Origin: Nitrospiria bacterium
GTDB taxonomy: Bacteria > Nitrospirota > UBA9217
Direction of reading: 5' to 3'
Length of the DNA stretch: 64,000 nucleotides
Assembly: GCA_919902495.1 (NCBI GenBank)
Contig: CAKKRC010000038.1
Span: 1 to 64,000, forward strand
Shown here: in pieces, positions 56,540 to 64,000 of the stretch
Position numbering within the stretch: position 1 is the first letter of the stretch
Layout: each line of letters opens with the position of its first letter
The notes under the pieces: model-generated
What the model was told of the DNA's origin: nothing
Seen by the model: the letters and a program-made list of their open reading frames with translations, nothing else
The model's database searches: none
Position numbers and translations under genes: made by a program

Positions 56540-57436
56540 ATGGACCGCAGAAAATTCCTGAAGACCGCAGCTGTAGGTAGCATCGGACTTTCCCTTCCCG
56601 CAATCGATCCCTTTGACGCGCTCGCCGCATCCTCTCATCCCGACCTGGCTGTTGTGCAGGGTCAGTCACCGGAGAAGATCGTACGCGCCGCCATCGACGC
56701 GCTGGGAGGCATCAAACGGTTCATCAGCCGCGGCGATGTCGTGGTCGTCAAGCCGAACATCGCCTGGGACCGCGTTCCCGAGCAGGCGGGCAACACGAAC
56801 CCCGAGGTCGTCGCGGCCGTGGTGAGGCTCTGCTATGAGGCAGGGGCGAAGAAGGTGAAGGTCTTTGACCGGCCGGTGAACGATCCCCGGCGGTGCTATG
56901 TCCAGAGCGGGATCGAGGCCGCTGCCCGGCAGGCCGGGGCCGAGGTGAGCTTCATGGACGACCGCAAGTTCAAGGACATGGCCATCAACGGCCTGGCGCT
57001 CAAGACGTGGCCGCTGTATGCGGAAATATTCGAGGCCGACAAGGTCATCAATGTCCCCATCGCCAAGCACCACGGACTTGCCAAGCTCACAATGTCCATG
57101 AAGAACTGGATGGGCATGATGGGCGGCTCCCGCCGGATGATCCACCAGAAGCTGGACGAGAGCCTCGTGGACCTCGCCATGAAGGCCAAACCCTGCCTCA
57201 CCATCCTCGACGCGGTCCGCATCCTGACCGACAACGGGCCGCAGGGCGGAGACCTCAAGGACGTGAAGAAGCTCGACATCGTGATCGCCGGAGTGGACCA
57301 GGTGGCCATCGACGCCTACGGTGCCACGCTCTTCGGCATGAAGGGGAGCGACCTTGGCTATGTGCGGCTCGCGGCGGAGCACAAGTTCGGCGTGATGGAC
57401 CTGAACAGGCTGAGCATCAAGAAGATCAGCGTTTAA
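56540..57436 (+). CDS. DUF362 protein with Tat-like leader
   Basis: The protein has 298 residues. The N-terminus MDRRKFLKTAAVGSIGLSLP looks like a Tat signal, suggesting export as a folded cofactor protein. The DUF362 domain covers about 45-290 (KPNIAW, NVPIAKHHGLAKLTMSMKNW). In other genomes DUF362 proteins often neighbour NapH-like FeS membrane proteins, as here, though a nucleotidyltransferase pair now lies between. The reaction is unknown; a redox role is inferred. Confidence 0.85.
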   Translation: MDRRKFLKTAAVGSIGLSLPAIDPFDALAASSHPDLAVVQGQSPEKIVRAAIDALGGIKRFISRGDVVVVKPNIAWDRVPEQAGNTNPEVVAAVVRLCYEAGAKKVKVFDRPVNDPRRCYVQSGIEAAARQAGAEVSFMDDRKFKDMAINGLALKTWPLYAEIFEADKVINVPIAKHHGLAKLTMSMKNWMGMMGGSRRMIHQKLDESLVDLAMKAKPCLTILDAVRILTDNGPQGGDLKDVKKLDIVIAGVDQVAIDAYGATLFGMKGSDLGYVRLAAEHKFGVMDLNRLSIKKISV

Positions 57437-57531
57437 ATTGCAATTCCCTGGAGCTTGCGCCTGAAATTCCGTTGATAGAACGTCATTAATGTGCTAAAGT
57501 TCCATAGAAGTCCGCAGGGAGGAATATCCAC

Positions 57532-57744
57532 ATGAAGGCAGTGAGCAGCCTGAAAATAGACAAATCTTTTGTCACCGTTTCCCGGCTGACCGATATTCCG
57601 GATGATAAAACATACTGGCTTTCTAAAACCCCCTACGAGCGAATGCAGGCAGTCGACACCCTCCGGCGACTCAATTATGGCGAACGTCAATCTACCGCCC
57701 GACTTCAAAGAATTCTTGAGATTACTCAACGCGAATCGCGTTGA
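57532..57744 (+). CDS. Small antitoxin-like partner of nucleotidyltransferase
   Basis: The protein has 70 residues with the pattern YWLSKTPYERMQAVDTLRRL then RLQRILEIT, as seen in small proteins encoded just before AbiEii/MNT-like nucleotidyltransferases. It overlaps the next gene by 68 bp. An antitoxin role is inferred from this pairing. A ribosome binding site (GGGAGGAA) precedes the ATG. Confidence 0.7.
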   Translation: MKAVSSLKIDKSFVTVSRLTDIPDDKTYWLSKTPYERMQAVDTLRRLNYGERQSTARLQRILEITQRESR

Positions 57745-58126
57745 GTATCTGCTCATCGGCGGCTACGCGGTGGCCTATCATGGCTACCCACGCGCAACCG
57801 CCGACATGGATCTCTGGATCGCCTTACACCCCCGCAACGCAGAGACAGTTGTTTCCGTTCTAAAGAAATTCGGCTTCAACACTCCCCAGCTTACTCCAGG
57901 CCTGTTTATGCAGGAAGATCAGATCATTCGGATGGGTTTGCCGCCGGTCCGGATCGGGATAGCGACGTCGATCTCCGGCGTAAACTTCGATGAGTGCTGG
58001 TCCGCGCGGATCGTCGATGTCCTGGATGATGTGGAAGTCAATGTCATCAGTCTCGACGATCTCAAACGAAATAAAAAGTCCGCGGGACGGCACAAGGACC
58101 TTGACGACCTGGAGAACTTGCCGTAA
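57677..58126 (+). CDS. MNT/AbiEii-like nucleotidyltransferase (putative toxin)
   Basis: The protein has 149 residues from ATG 57677. The nucleotidyltransferase core LLIGGYAVAYHGYPRATADM with the following DLW holds the catalytic Asp pair. It is a small stand-alone enzyme of the toxin-antitoxin type that probably modifies tRNA or protein. With the preceding gene it forms a pair placed between the DUF362 and FeS genes. No flanking tail repeat was found for this pair. Confidence 0.78.
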   Translation: MANVNLPPDFKEFLRLLNANRVEYLLIGGYAVAYHGYPRATADMDLWIALHPRNAETVVSVLKKFGFNTPQLTPGLFMQEDQIIRMGLPPVRIGIATSISGVNFDECWSARIVDVLDDVEVNVISLDDLKRNKKSAGRHKDLDDLENLP

Positions 58127-58245
58127 AGCTTCATATGAAAGTGTTCAGGCGAATACGCATCATCACTCCCCGTGACTTTGAAATGCTTTTTGGTAGTTGA
58201 GAAAATAATATTTCAACAAAGAGAAAATGGAGCCAGGTAGTACTC

Positions 58246-59892
58246 ATGCGCATTGTTACTATTCAAAACCTTCGCAGGATAACCCAGGGCCTCTTCTTGC
58301 TTCTTTTTCTCTTCCTCTTCATTCAGACGGAATCGAAGGGGAATGACGAACTGGGCTATCCGGTGCGGCTCTTTCTCGACTTCGACCCGCTCATCCTCGT
58401 CACGACGCTTCTTTCCGCCCATGCCGTCGCAAAGGCATTTCTTTTGTCTCTCATCGTAATTGTCCTGACGCTGCTGCTGGGCAGGATCTTCTGCGGGTGG
58501 GTCTGCCCGCTCGGCACGCTGAACAATCTGGTCGGCATGCTCAACAAGCGCAGATCATCGAAGACGACCCCCCTTTCTCCCCCCTTACCAAGGGGGGACT
58601 TAAGGGGGGTGAGTGCAAGGGGGAAGGGAAGCGGGGTGGGTTCTCGTGGTGGGCAGCTGCCGAACTGGCACCGCGTGAAGTACTTTATCCTCATCGGCAT
58701 GCTCGCCTCCGCCGTGTTCACGCTCCAGCCCGTCGGCATCATGGACCCCATCTCGCTGCTGATCAGGTCGTTCTCCCTGAGCATCTATCCTCTGTTCAAT
58801 TACGCGGTCCGGTCGACATTCGACACGATCTATGCGGTCAACCCCTCCGGGATCGCGGCAGCCACGGAGCCGGTCTATACGGTGCTCAAGAAGAGCGTCT
58901 TGTCTTTCAATCAGGCGTTCTACAATCAGAGCGTATTCATCGGGGTGCTCTTCCTCACGGTCCTTGGCCTCAATCTCGTGGAGAAGCGGTTCTGGTGCCG
59001 GTACCTCTGCCCGCTCGGCGCGCTGCTGGGGCTGTTGTCCCGCTTCTCGTTCCTGAAGCGGAGCGTGAGCGAAGGGTGCACGGAATGCGGTGCCTGCGCA
59101 GGAGTTTGCCAGGGTGCATCGACACCGGATGTGAAGGGACAGTGGAAGGACGCGGAGTGCTACTATTGCTGGAACTGCGATGACGTATGTCCAAACAACG
59201 CAGTCTCCTTCGGGTTCTCGGGAAAGAAGATGACACCCGCCATGGACCTCGGCAGGCGACGGCTGGTCGTTTCGGCGCTGTCGGGCATCGCTGCGGTCCC
59301 CTTGCTCAGGATAACGCCTCTCGGCATGGCGAACGCGAAAGATCCTATCCTGCTCCGGCCGCCGGGATCGCTTGAAGAAAAGGAATTCCTCGCCCGGTGC
59401 GTCAAGTGCGGCGAGTGTATGAAGGTCTGCATCACGAACGGACTCCAGCCGACTTTGATGGAGGCCGGGCTAGAAGGGATCTGGTCGCCGACGCTTGTGC
59501 CGCGCATAGGCTACTGCGAGTACCGCTGCACGCTTTGCGGACAGGTCTGTCCCACGGGCGCCATCAAGAAGCTCACCCTCAAGGAGAAGGCGAAGGTCAA
59601 GATAGGGCTGGCTTTTATCGAAAAAGGGAGGTGCCTTCCCTGGGCGCACGCGATACCGTGCATCATGTGCGAGGAGGTCTGTCCCACGCCGAAGAAGGCT
59701 ATCTGGTTCGATAAGGTACAGGTGCGCGACCGGAAGGGGAAGATGATCTCACTCCAGCAGCCGCGCGTGGACCTCGAGCTCTGCATCGGCTGCGGCATCT
59801 GCGAGACGAAGTGCCCGGTGCTCGGACGGCCGGCGATCTACGTTTCGAACGTGGGAGAGAGCAGGTCGAAGGAGAACCAGCTGCTGCTTTAG
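58246..59892 (+). CDS. NapH/NosR-like membrane protein with multiple 4Fe-4S sites
   Basis: The protein has 548 residues. Five to six membrane helices in the first 260 residues carry the NapH/NosR CxxxCP motifs (FCGWVCPLG and WCRYLCPLG). Then follow ferredoxin clusters (CTECGACAGVC, CYYCWNCDDVCP), a short hydrophobic segment after a twin-Arg (RRRLVVSAL), and three more clusters (CVKCGECMKVC, CTLCGQVCP, CIGCGICETKCP). It likely moves electrons across or along the membrane, perhaps to the DUF362 protein. A repeat-derived segment (about residues 108-136) is inserted in frame. Confidence 0.88.
   Translation: MRIVTIQNLRRITQGLFLLLFLFLFIQTESKGNDELGYPVRLFLDFDPLILVTTLLSAHAVAKAFLLSLIVIVLTLLLGRIFCGWVCPLGTLNNLVGMLNKRRSSKTTPLSPPLPRGDLRGVSARGKGSGVGSRGGQLPNWHRVKYFILIGMLASAVFTLQPVGIMDPISLLIRSFSLSIYPLFNYAVRSTFDTIYAVNPSGIAAATEPVYTVLKKSVLSFNQAFYNQSVFIGVLFLTVLGLNLVEKRFWCRYLCPLGALLGLLSRFSFLKRSVSEGCTECGACAGVCQGASTPDVKGQWKDAECYYCWNCDDVCPNNAVSFGFSGKKMTPAMDLGRRRLVVSALSGIAAVPLLRITPLGMANAKDPILLRPPGSLEEKEFLARCVKCGECMKVCITNGLQPTLMEAGLEGIWSPTLVPRIGYCEYRCTLCGQVCPTGAIKKLTLKEKAKVKIGLAFIEKGRCLPWAHAIPCIMCEEVCPTPKKAIWFDKVQVRDRKGKMISLQQPRVDLELCIGCGICETKCPVLGRPAIYVSNVGESRSKENQLLL
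58568..58626. repeat. In-frame CCCCCTT/AAGGGGG repeat inside the FeS protein gene
   Basis: CTCCCCCCTTACCAAGGGGG followed by TTAAGGGGGGT, the same unit as in the restriction gene (39067-39200). It codes for LSPPLPRGDLRGV in a cytoplasmic loop and keeps the frame. Confidence 0.85.
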
Positions 59893-59948
59893 TCCTTTCT
59901 TCGTGAAGGTGAAAAGTATTTTGAAGGTATTGTCACGAAAGCCCCACC

Positions 59949-60086
59949 TCAGATGTTCATTGCGCTCCTCTCTTCTTCGCGGTAAGATACCATCAGGTCC
60001 ATATAGTAATTGGTGAACACGGTGAGAGCGACTGCCGCGTTCCGGCTCCACTTGTTCAGTCCATGAATAAAGGTGCGCTTCAGCAT
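59949..60086 (-). CDS. Possible 45-residue small protein
   Basis: A minus-strand frame starts MLKRTFIHGLNKWSRNAAVA and ends ...EEERSAMNI, with protein-like codon use in the gap between two plus-strand genes. It overlaps the start of the FeS-DUF3786 gene by two bases. No family is recognised and the ribosome binding site is weak, so it may be spurious. Confidence 0.3.
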   Translation of the reverse strand: MLKRTFIHGLNKWSRNAAVALTVFTNYYMDLMVSYREEERSAMNI

Positions 60087-60906
60087 GTCCAGGATCACCA
60101 CCCCGATTCAGATTTATAAATTTCTGCCGAAGACCAATTGCGGAGAATGCGGGATCGTCACCTGTCTGGCCTTTGCCGTATCGGTCATCAAGCAGGAAAA
60201 ACGGCTTTCCGACTGCCCGTACCTGGATAAAGACACTGTCGCACAATATGAAGGAAAGATCGACAGGCCGGTAAATATGGAGGGCATTAGGGAAGAACAG
60301 CTGAAAGAGCTCAAGAAGGCGATCTCACAGATCGACCTGCCTTCGCGGGCAGAGCTGTTGGGAGGCAGGAGCACCGGCGAGACGCTGGTCATCCGGTGCC
60401 TCGGCAAGGATTTTGAGATCGACCGATACGGCAATGTCCTTTCGCAATGCCATACCCATGCATGGTTCTCGCTCCCCCTGCTCGATTATGTTCTTCACAG
60501 CAGGGGAGAGGAGATCTCCGGCAGGTGGGTCCCTTTCAGGGAACTGGAAAAGGGAGCGACGTGGAGCGGTCTGTTCGAACAGCGATGCGAGAAACCGCTG
60601 AAACAGATCGCCGACGCCTATAGCGACCTTTTCGAGGACCTGGTGCGCATGTTCAGCGGCACGTCAGCGTTCAATAAGTTCAACGCCGATATCTCCGTGG
60701 TCCTCTACCCCCTTCCGAAAGTGCCGGTCCTGATATGCTATTGGAAATCTGAGGATGATATCGAATCCAAGCTTCACGTTTTCTTCGATGATACCGCGGA
60801 AAAGAACCTCCCTGTTGATTCGCTCTTCACGCTCGGGACCGGAATTGTTCGTATGCTCGAAAAGATCATGCATAGACACACTGACGGGAAGAGTGAATTG
60901 TCGTAA
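60085..60906 (+). CDS. 4Fe-4S domain plus DUF3786 protein
   Basis: The protein has 273 residues from ATG 60085 (AAAGGTG site). The N-terminal four-Cys FeS motif (KTNCGECGIVTCLAFA and a fourth Cys in SDCPYL) is that of corrinoid/acetyl-CoA synthase-associated proteins; DUF3786 covers about 75-265. DUF3786 proteins occur in anaerobes, often near corrinoid or redox genes. The reaction is unknown. Its position beside DUF362 and NapH-like genes suggests a shared redox job. Confidence 0.82.
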   Translation: MSRITTPIQIYKFLPKTNCGECGIVTCLAFAVSVIKQEKRLSDCPYLDKDTVAQYEGKIDRPVNMEGIREEQLKELKKAISQIDLPSRAELLGGRSTGETLVIRCLGKDFEIDRYGNVLSQCHTHAWFSLPLLDYVLHSRGEEISGRWVPFRELEKGATWSGLFEQRCEKPLKQIADAYSDLFEDLVRMFSGTSAFNKFNADISVVLYPLPKVPVLICYWKSEDDIESKLHVFFDDTAEKNLPVDSLFTLGTGIVRMLEKIMHRHTDGKSELS

Positions 60907-60916
60907 CGGATGTTCA

Positions 60917-61123
60917 TTAGTTACTAAAGAAGCAAATTCTACTTAAAACGGCAAGATTTTTTCTCGCAAAGGCGCAAACCAGACGCAAAGACACCAAGGT
61001 CGCAAAGAAAGTCAATGTCCATTGGTTTAAGAACAAGGATTTAAGGATTTCCTTTGCGTCCTTTGCGGCTTTGCGAGAGATGCTTTTTGCTTCTGTTTAT
61101 GGGTCTGGCTTGTTCGTGTTAAG
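60917..61123. repeat. Dispersed two-ended element, copy 4 (CGCAAAG interior)
   Basis: The left end TTAGTTACTAAAGAAGCAAA and the right end GGTCTGGCTTGTTCG with GTTAAG after it match the two conserved ends, the latter with several changes. The interior has TCTCGCAAAGGCGCAAA and its complement GCGGCTTTGCGAGAGA. It lies just upstream of yaeQ. Confidence 0.7.
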
Positions 61124-61169
61124 TTTGTTGTTGAAATGCACAAATAGCTTCAACAGGGGAACGTACTTT

Positions 61170-61718
61170 ATGGCGTTGAAATCCACGATCTTCAAAGCGG
61201 ACCTGCAGATCTCCGATCTGGGCCGCAACTATTACCATGACCACAGCCTTACCATCGCGCGCCATCCGTCGGAGAACGACGAGCGCCTGATGGTCCGCGT
61301 GCTGGCCTTTGCCCTGCACGCCGACGAAGCGCTGGTCTTTGCCAACGGAATGGGGACCGATGACGAGCCCGCTCTCTGGCAGAAGGACCTCACCGGCTCC
61401 ATCGAGCTCTGGATCGAGGTGGGTCAGCCTGACGAGAAACGCGTCCGCAGGGCCTGCGGACGCGCGCGGCAGGTGATCATCTACAGCTACGGAGGCCATG
61501 GGGCCGACGTGTGGCTGGACCGGATGAACAGCGACCGCGATCGAGCCAGGAACTTGACGGTGGTATCGCTGCCGGGGTCCTCCACCAAGGCGCTGGCAGC
61601 GCTTGTTCAGCGCAGCATGCGTCTGCAGATCACCATCCAGGACGGACAGGTCTGGATGGGCGACGGCAAGGAAACCGTGCATATTGAAATGCCCGCCGCA
61701 ACAGTCCCGCGAGACTAA
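61170..61718 (+). CDS. yaeQ: YaeQ family protein
   Basis: The protein has 182 residues, the normal YaeQ length, starting MALKSTIFKADLQISDLGR and ending with the IQDGQVWMGDG region. YaeQ has a PD-(D/E)xK-like fold; its function is not settled (originally linked to transcription elongation defects). The last 89 bp are repeated beyond hicBA at 62614-62702. The ATG at 61170 follows AGGGGA; the longer upstream frame is non-conserved element DNA. Confidence 0.92.
   Translation: MALKSTIFKADLQISDLGRNYYHDHSLTIARHPSENDERLMVRVLAFALHADEALVFANGMGTDDEPALWQKDLTGSIELWIEVGQPDEKRVRRACGRARQVIIYSYGGHGADVWLDRMNSDRDRARNLTVVSLPGSSTKALAALVQRSMRLQITIQDGQVWMGDGKETVHIEMPAATVPRD
61630..61718 (+). repeat. yaeQ 3'-end direct repeat, live copy
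   Basis: Eighty-nine bases including the stop codon match 62614-62702 with nine substitutions and no gaps. The changes give only a few conservative replacements, so the copies diverged largely as coding DNA. Confidence 0.93.
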
Positions 61719-61812
61719 AGGCGCCCTTACGGGAAGAACGCTTTTACGGATTCCGCCCTAGTTCCCTAGTTCCTGCGCACCGTCCCGAAAGTTCGTCTTA
61801 CTTACTGTTTTT

Positions 61813-61836
61813 AATCCCCTCGAATTCGAGGGGATT
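61813..61836. repeat. Perfect 24-bp palindrome in the hicBA cassette
   Basis: AATCCCCTCGAA and its exact complement form a perfect palindrome upstream of hicB. It could be an operator for the HicB antitoxin or a simple structural repeat. No T-tract follows on either strand. The remainder of 61719-61981 shows no gene. Confidence 0.5.
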
Positions 61837-61981
61837 ACATTGAAGTCATTCAACCCGACCTACCGGCTCAATCCGCTTTACCGGCCATAGGCTTGTGTAA
61901 GTTACCTCTTGCGTTTTCCGGATGATTGTCATAATCTGTAAATAACGGGCTGCTGAAAATAATTGCGGAGAGGTGGCGCGA

Positions 61982-62194
61982 ATGCGAAGCGAATTTACAG
62001 CTATCGTGAAGCAGGATGGCGAGTGGTGGATCGGATGGATCGAGGAACTCACCGGCGTAAATTGCCAGGAACATACCAGAGATGAACTCATGGAGAGCCT
62101 CAGGGTAACGCTAAAAGAAGCTCTGGAATTAAACAAACAAGAGGCGCTTGCGGCTGCCGGGGCCGGCTTCCTTGAAGAAACAATTGCGGTATGA
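61982..62194 (+). CDS. hicB: HicB-like antitoxin
   Basis: The protein has 70 residues from ATG 61982 (GGAGAGG site). It has the partial RNase H-like HicB fold (FTAIVKQDGEWWIGWIEEL then GVNCQEHTRDELMESLRVTL). It overlaps hicA by four bases (ATGA), the usual HicBA coupling. No HTH or RHH tail is visible, so it may not bind DNA itself. Confidence 0.88.
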   Translation: MRSEFTAIVKQDGEWWIGWIEELTGVNCQEHTRDELMESLRVTLKEALELNKQEALAAAGAGFLEETIAV

Positions 62195-62379
62195 AGAGAG
62201 AAAACCTGCCGAGGCATCTGCGCTCGCATGGGTGCGAGCTGCTGCGGGAAGGCGGCAGGCACTCATGGTGGGTAAACCAGAGACTCAATAAGCGTTCAGC
62301 GGTGCCTCGTCATCGTGAAATCAGCGATATTCTTGCAAATAAGATATGCAAAGATCTCGGAATTGATCCGGCCAAGTAA
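62191..62379 (+). CDS. hicA: HicA toxin
   Basis: The protein has 62 residues of the HicA double-stranded RNA-binding-like fold: HLRSHGCELLREGGRHSWWV holds the catalytic His, followed by VPRHREI and KICKDLGI. HicA cleaves mRNA. It pairs with hicB; both lie in a cassette bounded by yaeQ 3'-end repeats. The next 234 bp hold no convincing gene. Confidence 0.9.
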   Translation: MKRENLPRHLRSHGCELLREGGRHSWWVNQRLNKRSAVPRHREISDILANKICKDLGIDPAK

Positions 62380-62613
62380 TCATTGATTCAAACCCCTTCA
62401 CAGCTTATCACGACAGCATAATTCTAAAAATACGTAAATCACCCTGCCCTTCCAAATCATTTTACACACATTGAAATGATCAAATTTAATCCGCAATGGC
62501 CATGGTGATGCCGGGTTTCGCGCAAGGAAGCTCTACCCGACCTACGCACTATTTGCCAGGTATCATCGCCTATTCGGACGCGGTCCGGAAGGCAAGGCCG
62601 GACAAGAAGGTTC

Positions 62614-62702
62614 TCACCATCCAGGATGGACAGGTCTGGATGGGCGACGGTAAGGATACCGTGCATTTTGAAATGTCTGCTGCAGTAGTCCCGCGAGACT
62701 AA
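62614..62702 (+). pseudogene. Displaced 3' end of yaeQ
   Basis: An 89-bp copy of the yaeQ end, stop codon included, without the rest of the gene. The frame upstream (from 62496) has no YaeQ similarity. It marks the far border of the hicBA cassette. Confidence 0.92.
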
Positions 62703-62703
62703 C

Positions 62704-62969
62704 AGGTTGTTGAAAAAGAGATCGAAGGGCTGAAAACGCACACTAAAGGGTGCGGCTATCTTGCGAAAAGCAATGCGTTAGGATTTGGTAGCCGTCCCGC
62801 TTTGCGGGGCGATATTGGTTTTGAACTGTCTCCTAGCGTCATCCCCCGTCCCCGCGTCACCCTGTCTCCGTGTCCCCGTGTCGGTTTTCTTCCCGATCCC
62901 CCCTCGTACCCGACCAGCCATATCTATTTTTTGCCACGATGGATAGTTTATGGTACTCTTTCAACAACG
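62704..62969. repeat. Intergenic segment bounded by GTTGTTGAAA inverted repeats
   Basis: GTTGTTGAAAAAGAG at the left and CTCTTTCAACAAC at the right form short terminal inverted repeats about 265 bp apart. Between them are a CCCGC/GCGGG hairpin and C-rich CCCCGTGTC-like units. It resembles a small non-autonomous element. No gene is seen in 62703-63030. Confidence 0.6.
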
Positions 62970-63030
62970 GAATTCTCCCGGACAGTGACACAATAAATCC
63001 ATTCTGTTTCATACCAGGAAAGGTCCATCA

Positions 63031-64000
63031 ATGAAGACTGACAAGGGATCGTCGGACAAAAACCAGCATTTTGATCTTGGGCTGAAGCACAAGTATCTTT
63101 ATTTCAGGCGGACCAAGATCATCGCCACCATCGGGCCTGCCTCATCGTCGCCGGACATGATCAGAGGGCTGATCCTCAAAGGCCTCAATGTCGCGCGCAT
63201 CAATTTCTCTCACGGCAAACCGGAGGAGCATCTCCGCACGATCCGGACGATCCGGAAGATATCCGCGCACCTGCGCATGCCCGTAGCGATCCTCGGCGAT
63301 CTTTGCGGTCCCAAGATACGGGTAGGCAGGTTCAGGGGCGACGCGGTCACGCTGAGGACAGGTTCCGCCGTCACGATCACGGTCGAGCCGGTCATCGGCC
63401 ATGAAACGCTCATTCCTTGCCAGTACAAACGACTGATCGCGGAAGTGTCCCTCAACGATCAGATCCTGCTCGATGACGGCAACCTCGAGCTGAAGGTCAC
63501 GGGGAAGGCTGGCGGCAGGGTCCAGGCGCGGGTGGTGCGGGGCGGCGTCCTCAAGAACAATAAAGGCATGAACCTGCCCGATACGATGATGAACCTGCCG
63601 GCGCTGACCGCGAAGGACCGGAAGGACGCGGCCTATTGCATCAAGGGCGGCGTCGACTATATCGCGCTCTCCTTCGTGCGGAAGGCCCGGGACATTGTGG
63701 CGTTGAAAAGCCTGCTGGCCCGCAAGAAGGCCGACATCGCCGTGATCGCGAAGATCGAAAAGCCCGAGGCCCTCAGGAATATCGAGGACATCATTGCAGC
63801 CGCCGACGGCATCATGATCGCCCGGGGGGACCTGGGTGTCGAACTGCCGGCCAAGAAGATACCTTTCATCCAGGACAAGCTGATCGAGACCTGCATCGCG
63901 TATCGGAAACCGGTCATCGTCGCCACCCAGATGCTCGAGAGCATGATCGAGCATTCGCGGCCGACGCGCGCCGAGGTCACCGATGTTTCGGCGGCCTGCC
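63031..64000 (+). CDS. pyk: Pyruvate kinase (N-terminal part; runs off the window)
   Basis: From the ATG at 63031 (AGGAAAGG site) the frame is open to the window end, 323 codons. It has the ATIGPAS and [10 protein letters not shown] segments, catalytic [10 protein letters not shown] and the metal/substrate motif [12 protein letters not shown], then ATQMLESMI. The N-terminus has about 27 extra residues before the usual [11 protein letters not shown]. It converts phosphoenolpyruvate and ADP to pyruvate and ATP in glycolysis. Confidence 0.95.
   Translation, partial: MKTDKGSSDKNQHFDLGLKHKYLYFRRTKIIATIGPASSSPDMIRGLILKGLNVARINFSHGKPEEHLRTIRTIRKISAHLRMPVAILGDLCGPKIRVGRFRGDAVTLRTGSAVTITVEPVIGHETLIPCQYKRLIAEVSLNDQILLDDGNLELKVTGKAGGRVQARVVRGGVLKNNKGMNLPDTMMNLPALTAKDRKDAAYCIKGGVDYIALSFVRKARDIVALKSLLARKKADIAVIAKIEKPEALRNIEDIIAAADGIMIARGDLGVELPAKKIPFIQDKLIETCIAYRKPVIVATQMLESMIEHSRPTRAEVTDVSAAC

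Noticed and set aside
57436-58245. Tail duplication around the nucleotidyltransferase pair
   Set aside because: The end of the DUF362 gene was compared by eye with the bases after 58126; no copy was seen, so this pair is not counted among the tail-repeat cassettes.
61813-61836. 24-bp palindrome as a terminator after yaeQ
   Set aside because: The hairpin is followed by ACATTG on the plus strand and by A residues on the minus strand, so there is no T-tract in either direction.
62496-62702. 68-codon frame ending in the yaeQ-like tail
   Set aside because: Only the last 29 codons resemble YaeQ, the rest has no similarity and the ribosome binding site is poor; treated as a displaced tail, not a gene.

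Overview
The window reads as a high-GC (roughly 55-60% by eye) Gram-negative chromosome segment from a signalling-rich environmental anaerobe. The gene content fits the former Deltaproteobacteria (Geobacter-like) or Nitrospirota: long multi-PAS histidine kinases, a Tll0287-like/GGDEF protein, an MSHA-like secretin and pilus cluster, a trp block followed at a distance by accD, and DUF362 with NapH-like FeS proteins. The phylum is inferred; there is no rRNA or tRNA in the window to settle it.

Layout. 1-0.9 kb: tail of an unknown gene and a minus-strand pseudopilin with its own terminator. 1.4-15.9 kb (+): signalling genes, namely a heme-sensor diguanylate cyclase, a periplasmic-binding-domain/PAS receptor, receiver proteins, two large histidine kinases, an Rcp1-like regulator, an HD-GYP regulator and a PilZ protein. 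16-23.8 kb (-): pilus/type II-like assembly operon (mshE-like ATPase, PilC/GspF, pseudopilin, fused PilM-PilN, PilO, PilP-like, MshL-like lipoprotein secretin). 24-35.6 kb (-): six further two-component genes, including a 1521-residue kinase with seven PAS domains. 35.8-40.4 kb (-): a type IIG-like restriction-modification gene with two toxin-antitoxin-like pairs stacked behind its 3' end. 40.5-49.8 kb (+): trpEGDCFB, a BrnT/antitoxin pair, an ankyrin-caspase lipoprotein, then trpA. 49.8-55.2 kb (+): GAF/HD-GYP protein, Crp-like regulator, CHASE2 adenylate cyclase and class II phosphodiesterase (a compact cyclic-nucleotide circuit). 55.3-61.7 kb (+): accD, DUF362 protein, nucleotidyltransferase pair, NapH-like FeS protein, FeS-DUF3786 protein, yaeQ. 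61.9-64 kb: hicBA and the start of pyruvate kinase.

How it works together. One GGDEF enzyme, three HD-GYP proteins, a PilZ protein and an MshE-type ATPase with an apparent MshEN c-di-GMP domain suggest a local c-di-GMP circuit controlling the pilus machine. The Crp/cyclase/phosphodiesterase trio is a candidate self-contained cAMP circuit.

The most unusual signal concerns insertions. Four toxin-antitoxin-like cassettes at three loci (restriction gene twice, trpB, yaeQ) each sit directly behind the 3' end of a housekeeping or defence gene. Each is bounded by a direct repeat of that host gene's last 55-97 bp, so the host gene stays whole and an orphan old tail lies beyond the cassette. In addition, most intergenic gaps hold imperfect inverted repeats built of short tandem units. 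One family (four copies) has conserved ends but exchanged interiors, and related repeats are inserted in frame inside three protein genes.
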